Shown here in pieces: positions 15,758-24,394 of a stretch of 64,000 nt of DNA. The stretch comes from JACVRW01 sp963765135 (lineage in GTDB: Bacteria > Actinomycetota > Thermoleophilia > Solirubrobacterales > Thermoleophilaceae): positions 1 through 64,000 of the forward strand of contig CAVXUX010000006.1 in the NCBI GenBank assembly GCA_963765135.1, given 5' to 3'. Below the pieces are notes generated by a model. It saw only the letters and a list, made by a program, of their open reading frames with translations. It ran no database searches and was not told where the DNA came from. Within the stretch, counting starts at the first letter, position 1. Each line of letters starts with the position of its first letter. Position numbers and translations under genes: made by a program.

Positions 15758-17293
15758 CTAGAGGCGGACGAGGCTCCCGTCCGGCCGCACCTCGAGCACC
15801 TGGAGCGAATTGCGCCCGCGCCGCAGCGCCGACTCGGGCACGAGCAGCGAGAAGAACTCCATCCTCCGACCGCGCAGGTGGAAGCTGCGCCCGACGGCGC
15901 GGATGCGGCCGTTCACGGCCACCGCGAGGTCGCGCATCGCGCCGGTCGGGGTGCCCGGCAGCCGGCCGGTCACGCGGGTGGGCACGATCTTCGCCGCCGG
16001 GTCGACGTGTGCCACCAGCCCGGCGTTGGCGATCTCGGCGTGGGCGGCGCCGGCGGCCACCTGCGAAACCGGCCGGCCGATCAGCTCCGAGTGGGGCCCG
16101 ATCCGGTATGCCGACGCCCACGGGTCGCCGAACAGCAGCTCGCTCTCCACGCCGGTGCCGTACTTGCGCGCGCGCCACAGGCGCAGCTCGTGGCGGCGCC
16201 GCTCGAACTCGGCGCGGCTGAACGAGATCACGCGGCTGAAGTCGCGCCGCGACATCGAGACAAGGTCGCGCGCGTGCGCCGCCGCCGAGAAGACCGACCG
16301 GCCGTCGTGCTTCCACCAGACCTTCGTGCCGAGCAGCTCGGCCACGGTGGGCGCGACGTCGACGATGCGCACGATGTCGTCGTCCACGCGTCCCTGCTGC
16401 TGGCCGGGTGCCTTGACGAAGAACGGCACCGCCGCCACCTGCTCGAAGTTCGTCTCGGTCACCTGCCGGCGCTCCTGGACGCCCACCTCGAACGCGATGC
16501 CGTGGTCGGCGACGACCACGAACACCGCGCGGTCGAACACGCCGGTGCGGCGCATGCGGTTCATGATCAGCCCCAGCTGGCGGTCGGTGTAGCCGACCTG
16601 GAGCAGGTGGCGCAGGTGGTTGTGGTCGGTGAGCCGCGGGTCGTGGAAGCCCTCGGCCCGGTTGATCCCCTCGATCGGGTCGTTGCCCGACGGCCGACTC
16701 TGGTGACCGGAGGGCAGGTAGATCCACGGCTCGTGGGGCACCAGCGCGTGGTGGAAGTAGAACGTCGGCCGGGGCCGGTCGCGGATCGCCCCGATCCACC
16801 TGTGCAGGCGCGCCGGGCGCCCGCCGCCGGCCAGGCGCTTGAGCACGCCCGGCCTGCGCGTGCGCGCGCCGGCGCAGATGCGCGGCGGACAGAGTGCCGT
16901 GCCGGACTCGACCTTGATCACGTCGTACCCGAGCCGGTCCATCAGGTGGAAGATGCTCGGCTGGTGGCTGCGCACGTCCGGCGCGGTCCCGGACCTCGGC
17001 ATGCGCGCGTCGAGGATCGCCGGCACCGCCTTGAACGTCGAGTCGTAGATGGTCTGGCCGTTGCGGAACCAGGTCGAGGTGCGCGCCAGCGCCGCGAAGT
17101 TCGGGTAGCGGGCCGCGTCGATGCGGCCGTCGGGGCCGATCAGCGTGTCGGCCGGGAACTCGTCGAACACGACGATCACGACCGGCGGACGCCGCTCTTT
17201 CGCGCGCTCGCCGGCGCCGGCGCCGTCGTGGCCGATCGCGACCGCGGCCACCGCGGCGCCCACGAGCAAGAGCCCCACCGCTGCCGTGCGCAC
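15758..17293 (-). CDS. sulfatase-like (alkaline phosphatase superfamily) exported protein
   Basis: A 511-aa protein with an N-terminal hydrophobic segment (3-20) and a sulfatase-fold body: metal-binding Asp in IVVFDEFPADTL, then VVVADHGIAFEVG with the paired Asp/His, and VPFFVKAPG. The usual formylglycine Cys/Ser-x-Pro-x-Arg motif is not evident; the nucleophile region reads YDSTFKAVPAILD, with Ser or Thr. It is therefore more likely a phosphoglycerol- or phosphoethanolamine-transferase-like or phosphodiesterase-like member than a true sulfatase. A 150-residue beta-rich C-terminal domain follows. It is a tandem paralogue of the next gene upstream. Confidence 0.8.
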   Translation of the reverse strand: MRTAAVGLLLVGAAVAAVAIGHDGAGAGERAKERRPPVVIVVFDEFPADTLIGPDGRIDAARYPNFAALARTSTWFRNGQTIYDSTFKAVPAILDARMPRSGTAPDVRSHQPSIFHLMDRLGYDVIKVESGTALCPPRICAGARTRRPGVLKRLAGGGRPARLHRWIGAIRDRPRPTFYFHHALVPHEPWIYLPSGHQSRPSGNDPIEGINRAEGFHDPRLTDHNHLRHLLQVGYTDRQLGLIMNRMRRTGVFDRAVFVVVADHGIAFEVGVQERRQVTETNFEQVAAVPFFVKAPGQQQGRVDDDIVRIVDVAPTVAELLGTKVWWKHDGRSVFSAAAHARDLVSMSRRDFSRVISFSRAEFERRRHELRLWRARKYGTGVESELLFGDPWASAYRIGPHSELIGRPVSQVAAGAAHAEIANAGLVAHVDPAAKIVPTRVTGRLPGTPTGAMRDLAVAVNGRIRAVGRSFHLRGRRMEFFSLLVPESALRRGRNSLQVLEVRPDGSLVRL

Positions 17294-17303
17294 ACGGCGA
17301 AGG

Positions 17304-18821
17304 CTAGAGCCGCAGCAACCTGCCGGCCGCGACCTCGAACAGCTCGATCGAGTTACGGCCTTCGTGCAGCGCGCTCTCGGGCACCATCAGCGCGAAATGC
17401 TCGGTCGGGTCGCCGTCGAGGTAGAAGGAGCGCCCGACCGCCTCGATCGTCCCGTTGACGGCCACCGCCAGGTCGCGCGTGGCGCCGCCGCGCCCGCCGG
17501 ACAGGTCGCCCGCGATCTGGGTCGGCACCACCCCGCTGGCCCGCTGCACGTCCGCGAACAGGCCCGCCTCGCTGAGCGCCGCGCGCACTGCCGCGCGGCC
17601 GGCGCTGGGCGCCGGCTGTCCGATCAGGTTCCGGTGGGGGCCGATGCCCGTGTACAGCGACGCCAGGTCGCCGGAGCCGAACTGCCGCAGCCGCCGGCGC
17701 ACGACGGCGCGCCGGCGCGCCTCCCAGCGGGGACCCGAGATGTGCACGGTCGCCGAGAAGTCGCGCGTGGTCAGCGTCACGCTGTGCCGGCGGCGCGTGA
17801 TCGGCCCGAAGGCCGAGTGGCCGTCGGTGCGGTAGCCGACCTTCCAGCCCAGCACGTCGGCGATCGTGGGCGTGACGTCGAGCGTGCGGGCATAGGCGTC
17901 GCTGATGCGCGCGCGGCGCTGACCGGGGCGCTTGACGAAGAACGGCACCGGGGTCAGCTCCTCCACGTTCGACTGGCTCACGCTGCGCCGCGTCTGCACC
18001 CCGACCTGGAAGGCGATGCCGTGGTCGGCGGTCGCCACGATCAGCGTGTCGTCGTAGATCCCCTCGCGCTTGAGCTGGCGCACGAGCCTGCCGAGCAGCC
18101 GGTCCGTGAAGCCGAGCTGCAGCAGATAGCGCTGCTCGTTGTGGCGCGTCAGGAACTCGTCGCGGAAGCCGGGCACGGAGTTCATCCCGTGCAGCAGGTC
18201 GCCCGGGCCGGGTCGGGTGCGCGCGCCCGAGGGGAGGTACTGGTAAGGGCCGTGCGGCAGCAGCACGTGCTTGACCCAGAGCGTGGGCTTGCCGGCCTTC
18301 ATCGAGCGCACCCAGCGGTTGAAGCGCTGCGGGCGCCCGCCGAGCAGGTTCGGGATGATCGCCGGCCGGCGCGTGCGCCCGCCGTGGCAGATCGACGGCG
18401 GGCAGAGCGCCGTGGCCTCCTCGGAGTCGACGATCCGGTAGCCGTGGCGGGCGAACATGTCGTAGATCGAGTGCGGGTGGTAGCGCCGGTCGGCGGCGGT
18501 GCCGGCGTGGGGGCGCACGCCGTCGAGGATCAGCGGCACTGCCTTGGTCGTGGAGTCGTAGACCGAGTAGGCGTTGCGGAACCAGGTCGCGTCCCCGGCC
18601 AGCGCGGCGAAGTTCGGGTAGCGCACCGGGTCGATCCGCCGGCTGCGGTCGAGCAGCGAGTCGCCGGGGAACTCGTCCATGACCAGGAGCACCACGTAGG
18701 GCTTGGTCGCGGCGGCCGCCCCGCGGTGGGCCCGCGGCTCGTCGGAGGAGCACGACAGGCCAAGCGCCAGGGCGGCCGCGGTGGCGAGCGCTGCGAGAAC
18801 GACACGCATCACCGGCCGCAC
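17304..18821 (-). CDS. sulfatase-like lipoprotein (tandem paralogue)
   Basis: A 505-aa protein with a lipoprotein signal: hydrophobic run to residue 22, then LGLSCSS with the lipobox Cys. The body matches the neighbouring paralogue: VLLVMDEFPGDSLL, YDSTTKAVPLILDG, TALCPPSICHGGRTRRP, VATADHGIAFQVG, VPFFVKRPGQ and the same C-terminal FALMVPESALHEGRNS block. It ends 10 bp before the paralogue begins, so the two are one operon and a tandem duplication, one copy lipid-anchored and one with a plain signal or anchor. Substrate unknown; cell-surface glycan or phospholipid head groups are candidates. ATG at codon 5 is an alternative start. Confidence 0.8.
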   Translation of the reverse strand: MRPVMRVVLAALATAAALALGLSCSSDEPRAHRGAAAATKPYVVLLVMDEFPGDSLLDRSRRIDPVRYPNFAALAGDATWFRNAYSVYDSTTKAVPLILDGVRPHAGTAADRRYHPHSIYDMFARHGYRIVDSEEATALCPPSICHGGRTRRPAIIPNLLGGRPQRFNRWVRSMKAGKPTLWVKHVLLPHGPYQYLPSGARTRPGPGDLLHGMNSVPGFRDEFLTRHNEQRYLLQLGFTDRLLGRLVRQLKREGIYDDTLIVATADHGIAFQVGVQTRRSVSQSNVEELTPVPFFVKRPGQRRARISDAYARTLDVTPTIADVLGWKVGYRTDGHSAFGPITRRRHSVTLTTRDFSATVHISGPRWEARRRAVVRRRLRQFGSGDLASLYTGIGPHRNLIGQPAPSAGRAAVRAALSEAGLFADVQRASGVVPTQIAGDLSGGRGGATRDLAVAVNGTIEAVGRSFYLDGDPTEHFALMVPESALHEGRNSIELFEVAAGRLLRL

Positions 18822-18903
18822 TCTAGGCAGAGCACGGACGTTTCACGCCCGCGTAACAAAGCTGCCTGCAAGGCGTAGGATTCGCGCGCCCCACGTTTGC
18901 TCC

Positions 18904-19485
18904 ATGGACGGACTCGAAACCCTGATGACGATGGCTCGCACCGATTTCGTCGAACGCTCGCCGCTCACCCGCGACGCGCTCGCGTTCGCCACCCGGTGGC
19001 ACGAGGGCCAGACGCGCGACGCCGACTCGATCCCGTTCCTCACCCATCCCGTCGAAGTGGCGTGTCTGTTGCACGAGGCCGGCTACTCGGACGAGGTCGT
19101 GGCCGCCGGCGTGCTGCACGACGTGCTCGAGGACACCGAGGTCGAGCGGGGCGAACTCGAGGAGCGCTTCGGCTCCGAGGTCGCCGGGCTGGTGGCCGCC
19201 GTCTCCGACGATCCGGCGATCGAGGATCACGCCGAGCGCAAGGCCGCGCTGCGCGCCCAGGTGGCGCGGGCCGGCGACGACGCGGTCGCCGTGTTCGCGG
19301 CCGACAAGGTCTCGAAGACGCGCGAGCTGCGCGTCCGCACCGGGTACGGGCGCTTCGAGCGCAAGGACGAGGCTCGCATCGAGCACTACCGGGCGAGCCT
19401 CGAGATGCTGGACGACCTGATGCCCGGGCACCAGCTCGTCGACCGTCTGCGGGCCGAGCTGGACGCCCTCCACTCCCTGCCCTAG
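18904..19485 (+). CDS. HD-domain protein, RelA/SpoT-hydrolase-like
   Basis: A 194-aa single-domain HD phosphohydrolase. It has the order seen in the hydrolase part of RelA/SpoT proteins and in small Mesh1-like enzymes: DALAFATRWHEGQ (first metal His), FLTHPVEVACLL, AAGVLHDVLEDTEV (HD pair) and ADKVSKTRELR (distal Asp). No synthetase or TGS domain is present. It could degrade (p)ppGpp or another nucleotide. ATG 18904; a second in-frame ATG lies 7 codons later. Divergent from the sulfatase-like lipoprotein gene with an 82-bp gap. Confidence 0.8.
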   Translation: MDGLETLMTMARTDFVERSPLTRDALAFATRWHEGQTRDADSIPFLTHPVEVACLLHEAGYSDEVVAAGVLHDVLEDTEVERGELEERFGSEVAGLVAAVSDDPAIEDHAERKAALRAQVARAGDDAVAVFAADKVSKTRELRVRTGYGRFERKDEARIEHYRASLEMLDDLMPGHQLVDRLRAELDALHSLP

Positions 19486-19489
19486 CCGG

Positions 19490-20314
19490 TTACGCCACGT
19501 CCCGGCGTCGGAGCAGGAATGCCGAGACCGCGACCAGGCCGGCGATGAAGGCGACTAGCACCGCCAGCGCCTGGAGGCTGTCCACGAATGGACCGGAATA
19601 CGAGCCCGGACCGCTCGACTCGATCGAGTCGACGGAGGCGCCGAGAGCGGCGGCGATCGAGTACCCGTTCGCGCGCAGGAAGCCCTGCGTGAGCGGTTCC
19701 AGCAGGCTGACGCTGTCGGCGAAGGCGCTGAGCAGTCCCTCGATCACCAGCGCATACAGGATGCCCAGGCCGATTGCGAGCGAAGTGCCGCGGGTCGCCA
19801 CGCCGAGCAGCACCCCCAGCGCCGCCCACACCGCCAGGATCAGCCAGCCTGCGCCCATCGCACGCATGAGCAGCCAGGCGGACGGCCAGGTCACGGCCGC
19901 GTCCTCGATCTGGGCGATCACGTAGCTGGCCACCGCGCCCGCCGCGAAGAGCGCCAGGACGAACGGTACGAGGACGATGCCGAGCGCCGCCAGCTTTGCG
20001 GCGAACACCCGCAGCCTGGTGGGCCGCTGGGTGAACAGCGTCTTCAGCGTGCCCCAGCCGTACTCGCTGCCGACCGCGAACACGCCGAGCATCAGCGCGA
20101 AGACGCCGCCGAAGAACGGGAACCCGGCGATCAGGGTCCCGGCCAGCGACTCGGGCAGGAACTCGGCGAGGCCGACCGGCGAGTCCTCCGGATCGAGTGC
20201 GTACGGGACGACGTACGCGAAGAAGACGCCGAGCAGCGTCCAGATGCCGAGCAGGATCCAGGTGGCAGCGCGCTTGCGCAGGATCAGCAGCTCGGCGGTC
20301 ACGCTGCGGGTCAT
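19490..20314 (-). CDS. ABC-2 type transporter permease
   Basis: A 274-aa permease with a cytoplasmic start (TAELLILRKR), TM1 at about 18-38, a SEYGWGTLKTLFTQRPTRLR coupling segment and five further hydrophobic helices, the last near 248-268. Its start overlaps the ATPase stop by 4 bp. The two form an exporter resembling the one at 1943-3731 but are not close copies. Substrate unknown. Confidence 0.88.
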   Translation of the reverse strand: MTRSVTAELLILRKRAATWILLGIWTLLGVFFAYVVPYALDPEDSPVGLAEFLPESLAGTLIAGFPFFGGVFALMLGVFAVGSEYGWGTLKTLFTQRPTRLRVFAAKLAALGIVLVPFVLALFAAGAVASYVIAQIEDAAVTWPSAWLLMRAMGAGWLILAVWAALGVLLGVATRGTSLAIGLGILYALVIEGLLSAFADSVSLLEPLTQGFLRANGYSIAAALGASVDSIESSGPGSYSGPFVDSLQALAVLVAFIAGLVAVSAFLLRRRDVA

Positions 20315-21228
20315 GGCCGCTGGTCTCCGTTCGTTGTGAGCTCGAGGAAGACGTCCTCGAGCGAGGCCTTCTGGGGATACAGCGCCGAGACCGCGATGCC
20401 GGCCTCCACCAGCGCCCGATTGATCGCGGGCGCCTGCGCGGTGTCGACCGCGACGTCGAGGACGCCGTCGACGCTGGTGACCTCGTCCACGGCCGGAATG
20501 GCCCCGACCACCCGCGCCGCCTCCGACAGGGGCTCCGCACGCACGCGCAAGCCGGCTCGGCCGCGCAGCTGCTCGACGGTGCCCTCGGCGACGAGGGATC
20601 CGTCGCGGATCACCCCAACCCGATCACAAACCTGCTCGATCTCTCCCATCAGGTGGCTGGAGAGGACGAGCGTGCGCCCGCCCTCGCCGAGCGAGCGCAT
20701 GAACTCGCGCATCTCGGCCATCCCCGCCGGATCGAGCCCATTGGTCGGCTCGTCGAGGATCAGCAGCTCCGGGTCCTTGAGCAGGGCAGCCGCGACGCCG
20801 AGCCGCTGCTTCATCCCGAGCGAGTAGGTCGCGGACCGGTCGTCCGCGCGATCGCTCAACCGGACCTCGGCGAGCACGGCCTCGACGCGATCCTCGCTCA
20901 CCCCGGCATGGCCGGCGAGCACACGCAGGTTGTCGCGCCCGGAGAGGTACGGATAGAAGGCCGGGGCCTCGACGAGGGCCCCGATGCGCGCCAGCCCCTC
21001 AGGCGAGCCGGGAGCGGCTCCGAGGACCGCGGCCTGGCCCGACGTCGGGCGTACGAGGCCGAGCAGCATCCGCAACGTGGTCGTCTTGCCGGCGCCGTTC
21101 GGACCGAGGAAGCCGTACACCTCGCCGCGCCGCACGCGCAGCGCGAGGTCATCGACGGCGACGATCGCATCGCCGTAGCGCTTCGTCAGAGCGCGCGTCT
21201 CGATGACGAGGTCACTCACTTGGGGCAT
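20311..21228 (-). CDS. ABC transporter ATP-binding protein
   Basis: A 305-aa exporter ATPase with Walker A LGPNGAGKTTTLRM, signature YSLGMKQRLG, Walker B LLILDEPTNGLD and switch His in VLSSHLMGE, plus an 80-residue C-terminal tail of the DUF4162 type. The frame is open to 21315, but ATG 21228 (MPQVSDLVIETRALTKRYG) fits the family start. Translationally coupled to the permease gene. Confidence 0.91.
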   Translation of the reverse strand: MPQVSDLVIETRALTKRYGDAIVAVDDLALRVRRGEVYGFLGPNGAGKTTTLRMLLGLVRPTSGQAAVLGAAPGSPEGLARIGALVEAPAFYPYLSGRDNLRVLAGHAGVSEDRVEAVLAEVRLSDRADDRSATYSLGMKQRLGVAAALLKDPELLILDEPTNGLDPAGMAEMREFMRSLGEGGRTLVLSSHLMGEIEQVCDRVGVIRDGSLVAEGTVEQLRGRAGLRVRAEPLSEAARVVGAIPAVDEVTSVDGVLDVAVDTAQAPAINRALVEAGIAVSALYPQKASLEDVFLELTTNGDQRP

Positions 21229-21327
21229 GCCGACGACGCTACGGGTGGGAGCCCTCCTCGAAAACGCCCGGCGGAGGGAACTTCGCGTCCCCCTCGAGGA
21301 GGACTGGCTATCCACCTGTGGGGCGGC

Positions 21328-21801
21328 CTAGCCGGCCGCCAGCAGCCGCGTCCCGAGCCGCCGGGCGAGCCCCTCGCCGCCCCAGCGCATCACCACGTCG
21401 TGGTTGTAGGCGAACACCGGGCGCGCGACCGGCGCGATCGCCCGCATCCAGCGCTTGGACGTCGACACGTGCCACTCGTACAGCACCGCCGTCACGCCGT
21501 CGCGCTCGAACAGCAGCCAGCGGCCGCTGCCCGTGAGGTCGCCCGCGGCGTCGCCCTCCATGCAGCAGGGCCGGTCGACCTTGCGGACGGTGAAGTCGAA
21601 CTCCAGCTCGTACGGGATGCGGCTGCGCCAGGCGATCCGGTAGCGGCTGCCGACTCGATCGGCGTCGCCCCCGTCGAGCTCGCTCACGCGGACGACGCCG
21701 CGCCACCACTCCGGCCAGCTGAGCGGGTCCTGGAGGACCTCCCAGGCGTCGTGCCGAGAGGCCTCCAAGAGCCAGCTGGTCAGGAAGCGGTAGTTGGTCA
21801 A
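21328..21801 (-). CDS. SRPBCC (polyketide cyclase-like) protein
   Basis: A 157-aa START-like fold protein: TSWLLEASRHDAWEVLQD at the start (beta1-alpha1), WPEWWRGVVRVSELD, GSRYRIAWRSRIPYELEF and a long C-terminal helix with RWMRAIAPVARPVFAYNHD. It probably binds a hydrophobic ligand. The start is TTG 21801, overlapping the aldehyde dehydrogenase stop (TTGA), so it is coupled to that gene. Its link to aldehyde metabolism is unclear. Confidence 0.78.
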   Translation of the reverse strand: MTNYRFLTSWLLEASRHDAWEVLQDPLSWPEWWRGVVRVSELDGGDADRVGSRYRIAWRSRIPYELEFDFTVRKVDRPCCMEGDAAGDLTGSGRWLLFERDGVTAVLYEWHVSTSKRWMRAIAPVARPVFAYNHDVVMRWGGEGLARRLGTRLLAAG

Positions 21802-23243
21802 CCCTCGAGGTTGACCATCACGTGCTTGATCTCCTGGTAGTCCTCGATCGCGTACTTGGACAGGTCCTTCCCGTAGCCGGACTGCTTGTACCCGCCGTGC
21901 GGCATCTCCGAGGCGATCGGGATGTGGTCGTTGACCCAGACGCATCCGAAGCGCAGCGCGTTGGCCACCCGGTGCGCCCGCGCGATGTCGCGCGTCCACA
22001 CCGACGACGCGAGCCCGTAGCGCGTGCCGTTGGCCCACTCGATCGCCTTGGCCTCGTCGTCGAACTGCTGCACGGTCAGAACGGGTCCGAAGATCTCGTT
22101 CTGGATCATGTGGTCGTCCTGTTGCAGGTTGGCGACGACGGTCGGCTCGAGGAAGAAGCCGGGCAGGTCGGGCTCCTTGCCGCCGGTCACGAGCTCCGCG
22201 TGCGAGGGCCTGCCTTCCAGGAAGGCTTCGACCCGCTCGCGCTGGCGCTGCGAGTTGAGCGGCCCGAGCGTGGTCTCCGGGTCGAACGTGTCGCCCATCT
22301 TGTAACCCTTGGCCTGCTCGGCCAGGCCGTTGACCACGTCGTCGTAGACCTTCGCGCCCGCCAGCACGCGCGTGGCGGCCGTGCAGTCCTGGCCGGCGTT
22401 GTAGAGCCCGGTCGCCGCGATCGTCTCCATCGCCGCTTCCATGTCCACGTCGTCGAACACGATCACCGGCGCCTTGCCGCCCAGCTCGAGGTGGACGCGC
22501 TTGAGCGAGTCGGAGGCCGCGCGCGCGATCCACTTGCCGGTCTCGGGCGAGCCGGTCAGCGAGACCATCTCGATGTCGGGGTGCGTGACCAGCGAGGACC
22601 CGGCCGGCTGGCCGTGCCCGGTGATCACGTTGAGCACGCCCTTGGGCAGCACCTCGGCCGCCAGCTCGGCGAGCTTCACGGTCGTGATCGGCGTGGTCTC
22701 CGCCGGCTTCAGGACGATCGTGCAGCCGGCCGCCAGTGCCGGGCCGATCTTCCAGATGGCCATCATCAGCGGGTAGTTCCACGGGGTGATCTGCCCCACC
22801 GGACCCACGGGCTCGCGGCGGATGATCGACGTGTGCCCTGCGATGTACTCGCCCGAGCCCTGTCCCTCGGGCACGCGCGCGGCGCCGCCGAAGAAGCGCA
22901 GGTTGTCGCACATGAACGGGATCTCGTCGTCGTGGAACGCGTTGCGCGGCTTGCCGGCGTCGGCGGCCTCGAGGTCCGACAGCTCGTCGGCGTGCTCCTC
23001 GATCAGGTCGGCGAGCTTGAACAGCGCGCTGGCGCGCTCGCCAGGCGGCGTGGTCGACCACTCCCCGAACGCCCGCTTGGCGGCGGCGACGGCGCGATCC
23101 ACGTCCTCCTCGGTCGACAGCGGCATCTGGGCGATCACCTCGCCGTTGGCCGGGTTGACGACGTCCTCGGTTGCTCCATCGGCGGAGTCGACGAACTCGC
23201 CGTCGATGAAGTTCTGCAGCTTGCTGGCGGTGGCGGTGGCCAT
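21798..23243 (-). CDS. aminoaldehyde (gamma-aminobutyraldehyde-type) dehydrogenase
   Basis: NAD(P)-dependent aldehyde dehydrogenase of 481 aa. It has PWNYPLMMAIWKIGPALAAG (cofactor site), catalytic Glu in LELGGKAPVIVFDD and catalytic Cys in NAGQDCTAATR. The pattern and the end of the protein (PHGGYKQSGYGKDLSKYAIE, then IKHVMV) are those of the betaine-aldehyde/aminobutyraldehyde group (PatD/Prr). With a neighbouring class III aminotransferase and a PotABCD-type importer, oxidation of 4-aminobutyraldehyde from putrescine to GABA is the best guess. It follows alanine dehydrogenase by 7 bp. Confidence 0.88.
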   Translation of the reverse strand: MATATASKLQNFIDGEFVDSADGATEDVVNPANGEVIAQMPLSTEEDVDRAVAAAKRAFGEWSTTPPGERASALFKLADLIEEHADELSDLEAADAGKPRNAFHDDEIPFMCDNLRFFGGAARVPEGQGSGEYIAGHTSIIRREPVGPVGQITPWNYPLMMAIWKIGPALAAGCTIVLKPAETTPITTVKLAELAAEVLPKGVLNVITGHGQPAGSSLVTHPDIEMVSLTGSPETGKWIARAASDSLKRVHLELGGKAPVIVFDDVDMEAAMETIAATGLYNAGQDCTAATRVLAGAKVYDDVVNGLAEQAKGYKMGDTFDPETTLGPLNSQRQRERVEAFLEGRPSHAELVTGGKEPDLPGFFLEPTVVANLQQDDHMIQNEIFGPVLTVQQFDDEAKAIEWANGTRYGLASSVWTRDIARAHRVANALRFGCVWVNDHIPIASEMPHGGYKQSGYGKDLSKYAIEDYQEIKHVMVNLEG

Positions 23244-23250
23244 ATCTCTC

Positions 23251-24375
23251 CTAGGCGGTGACGGACAGCACTTCTTCGACGGGCGTGTAGTCCACGCCGA
23301 CTCCCTCGGCGACGGCGGGGTGGGTGACCTTGCCGGCGGCGACGTTGACGCCGGGCTTGAGGCCGGGCACCTTCTGCAGCGCGCCCACCAGCCCCTCGTC
23401 GGCGAGCGCGAGCACGTACGGCAGCGTGGCGTTGGTTAGGGCGAAGGTCGAGGTGACCGGCACGGCGCCGGGCATGTTCGCCACGCAGTAGTGGGTGACC
23501 CCGTCGACCTCGTAGACGGGGTCCGAGTGGGTGGTCGGGCGCGAGGTCTCGAAGCAGCCGCCCTGGTCGATCGAGACGTCGACCAGCACGGCGCGCTTCT
23601 TCATCAGCCCCAGCTGGTCGCGCTTGATCACGTACGGCGCGCGCGCTCCGTGCACGAGCACCGCTCCGATGACGAGGTCGGCCTGCGGCAGCATCTGCTC
23701 GACCGCGAGCGTGGACGAGTAGACCGTCGAGGCCCTGCCGCCGAAGCCGATGTCCAGCTCACGCAGGCGATCGATGTTGCGGTCGTAGACGAACACGTCG
23801 GCCTCCATCCCGATCGCGATGAAGGCCGCGTTCTGGCCGACCACTCCGCCGCCGATGATCATCACGGTGGCGGCGGCCACACCGGGCACGCCGCCGAGCA
23901 GCACGCCCCGGCCCCCCAGCGGCCGCTCCAGGAAGAACGCGCCGGCCTGGGTGGCGATCTTGCCGGCGACCTCGCTCATCGGCGCCAGCAGCGGCAGCCG
24001 CCCGCGCTCGTCGACGACGGTCTCGTAGGCGACGCAGGTCGCGCCGGACTCCGCCAGCCCGCGGGTCAGCTCGGGGTCGGGCGCCAGGTGCAGGTAGGTG
24101 AACAGCAGGTGGTCGGGGCGCAGCATCGCCACCTCCTGCGGCTGCGGCTCCTTGACGCCCAGGATCAGCTCGGCCTCCTCGAACACGCTGGCCGCGTCGG
24201 GCGCGATGCGCGCTCCCTGGTCCGTGTACTCCGAGTCCGGGATCGTGGACCCCTCGCCGGCGCCCGACTGCACGATCACGTCGTGGCCATGCTCGGTCAG
24301 CTCGCGGGCGCCCGCCGGCGTCAGCGACACCCGGTACTCGTCGGTCTTGATCTCCGTCGGAACTCCGACCTTCAT
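23251..24375 (-). CDS. ald: alanine dehydrogenase
   Basis: NAD-dependent L-alanine dehydrogenase of 374 aa, full length: MKVGVPTEIKTDEYRVSLTP (Lys/Arg substrate site), HLLFTYLHLAPDPELTRGL with the catalytic His, Rossmann GGGVVGQNAAFIA and DVSIDQGGCFETSRPT. It interconverts L-alanine with pyruvate and ammonia. Placed between an aldehyde dehydrogenase and a PucR-controlled aminotransferase, it may recover pyruvate from the alanine made by pyruvate-dependent transamination. ATG 24375. Confidence 0.95.
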   Translation of the reverse strand: MKVGVPTEIKTDEYRVSLTPAGARELTEHGHDVIVQSGAGEGSTIPDSEYTDQGARIAPDAASVFEEAELILGVKEPQPQEVAMLRPDHLLFTYLHLAPDPELTRGLAESGATCVAYETVVDERGRLPLLAPMSEVAGKIATQAGAFFLERPLGGRGVLLGGVPGVAAATVMIIGGGVVGQNAAFIAIGMEADVFVYDRNIDRLRELDIGFGGRASTVYSSTLAVEQMLPQADLVIGAVLVHGARAPYVIKRDQLGLMKKRAVLVDVSIDQGGCFETSRPTTHSDPVYEVDGVTHYCVANMPGAVPVTSTFALTNATLPYVLALADEGLVGALQKVPGLKPGVNVAAGKVTHPAVAEGVGVDYTPVEEVLSVTA

Positions 24376-24394
24376 GTGGTTCGCATCCTCCCTC

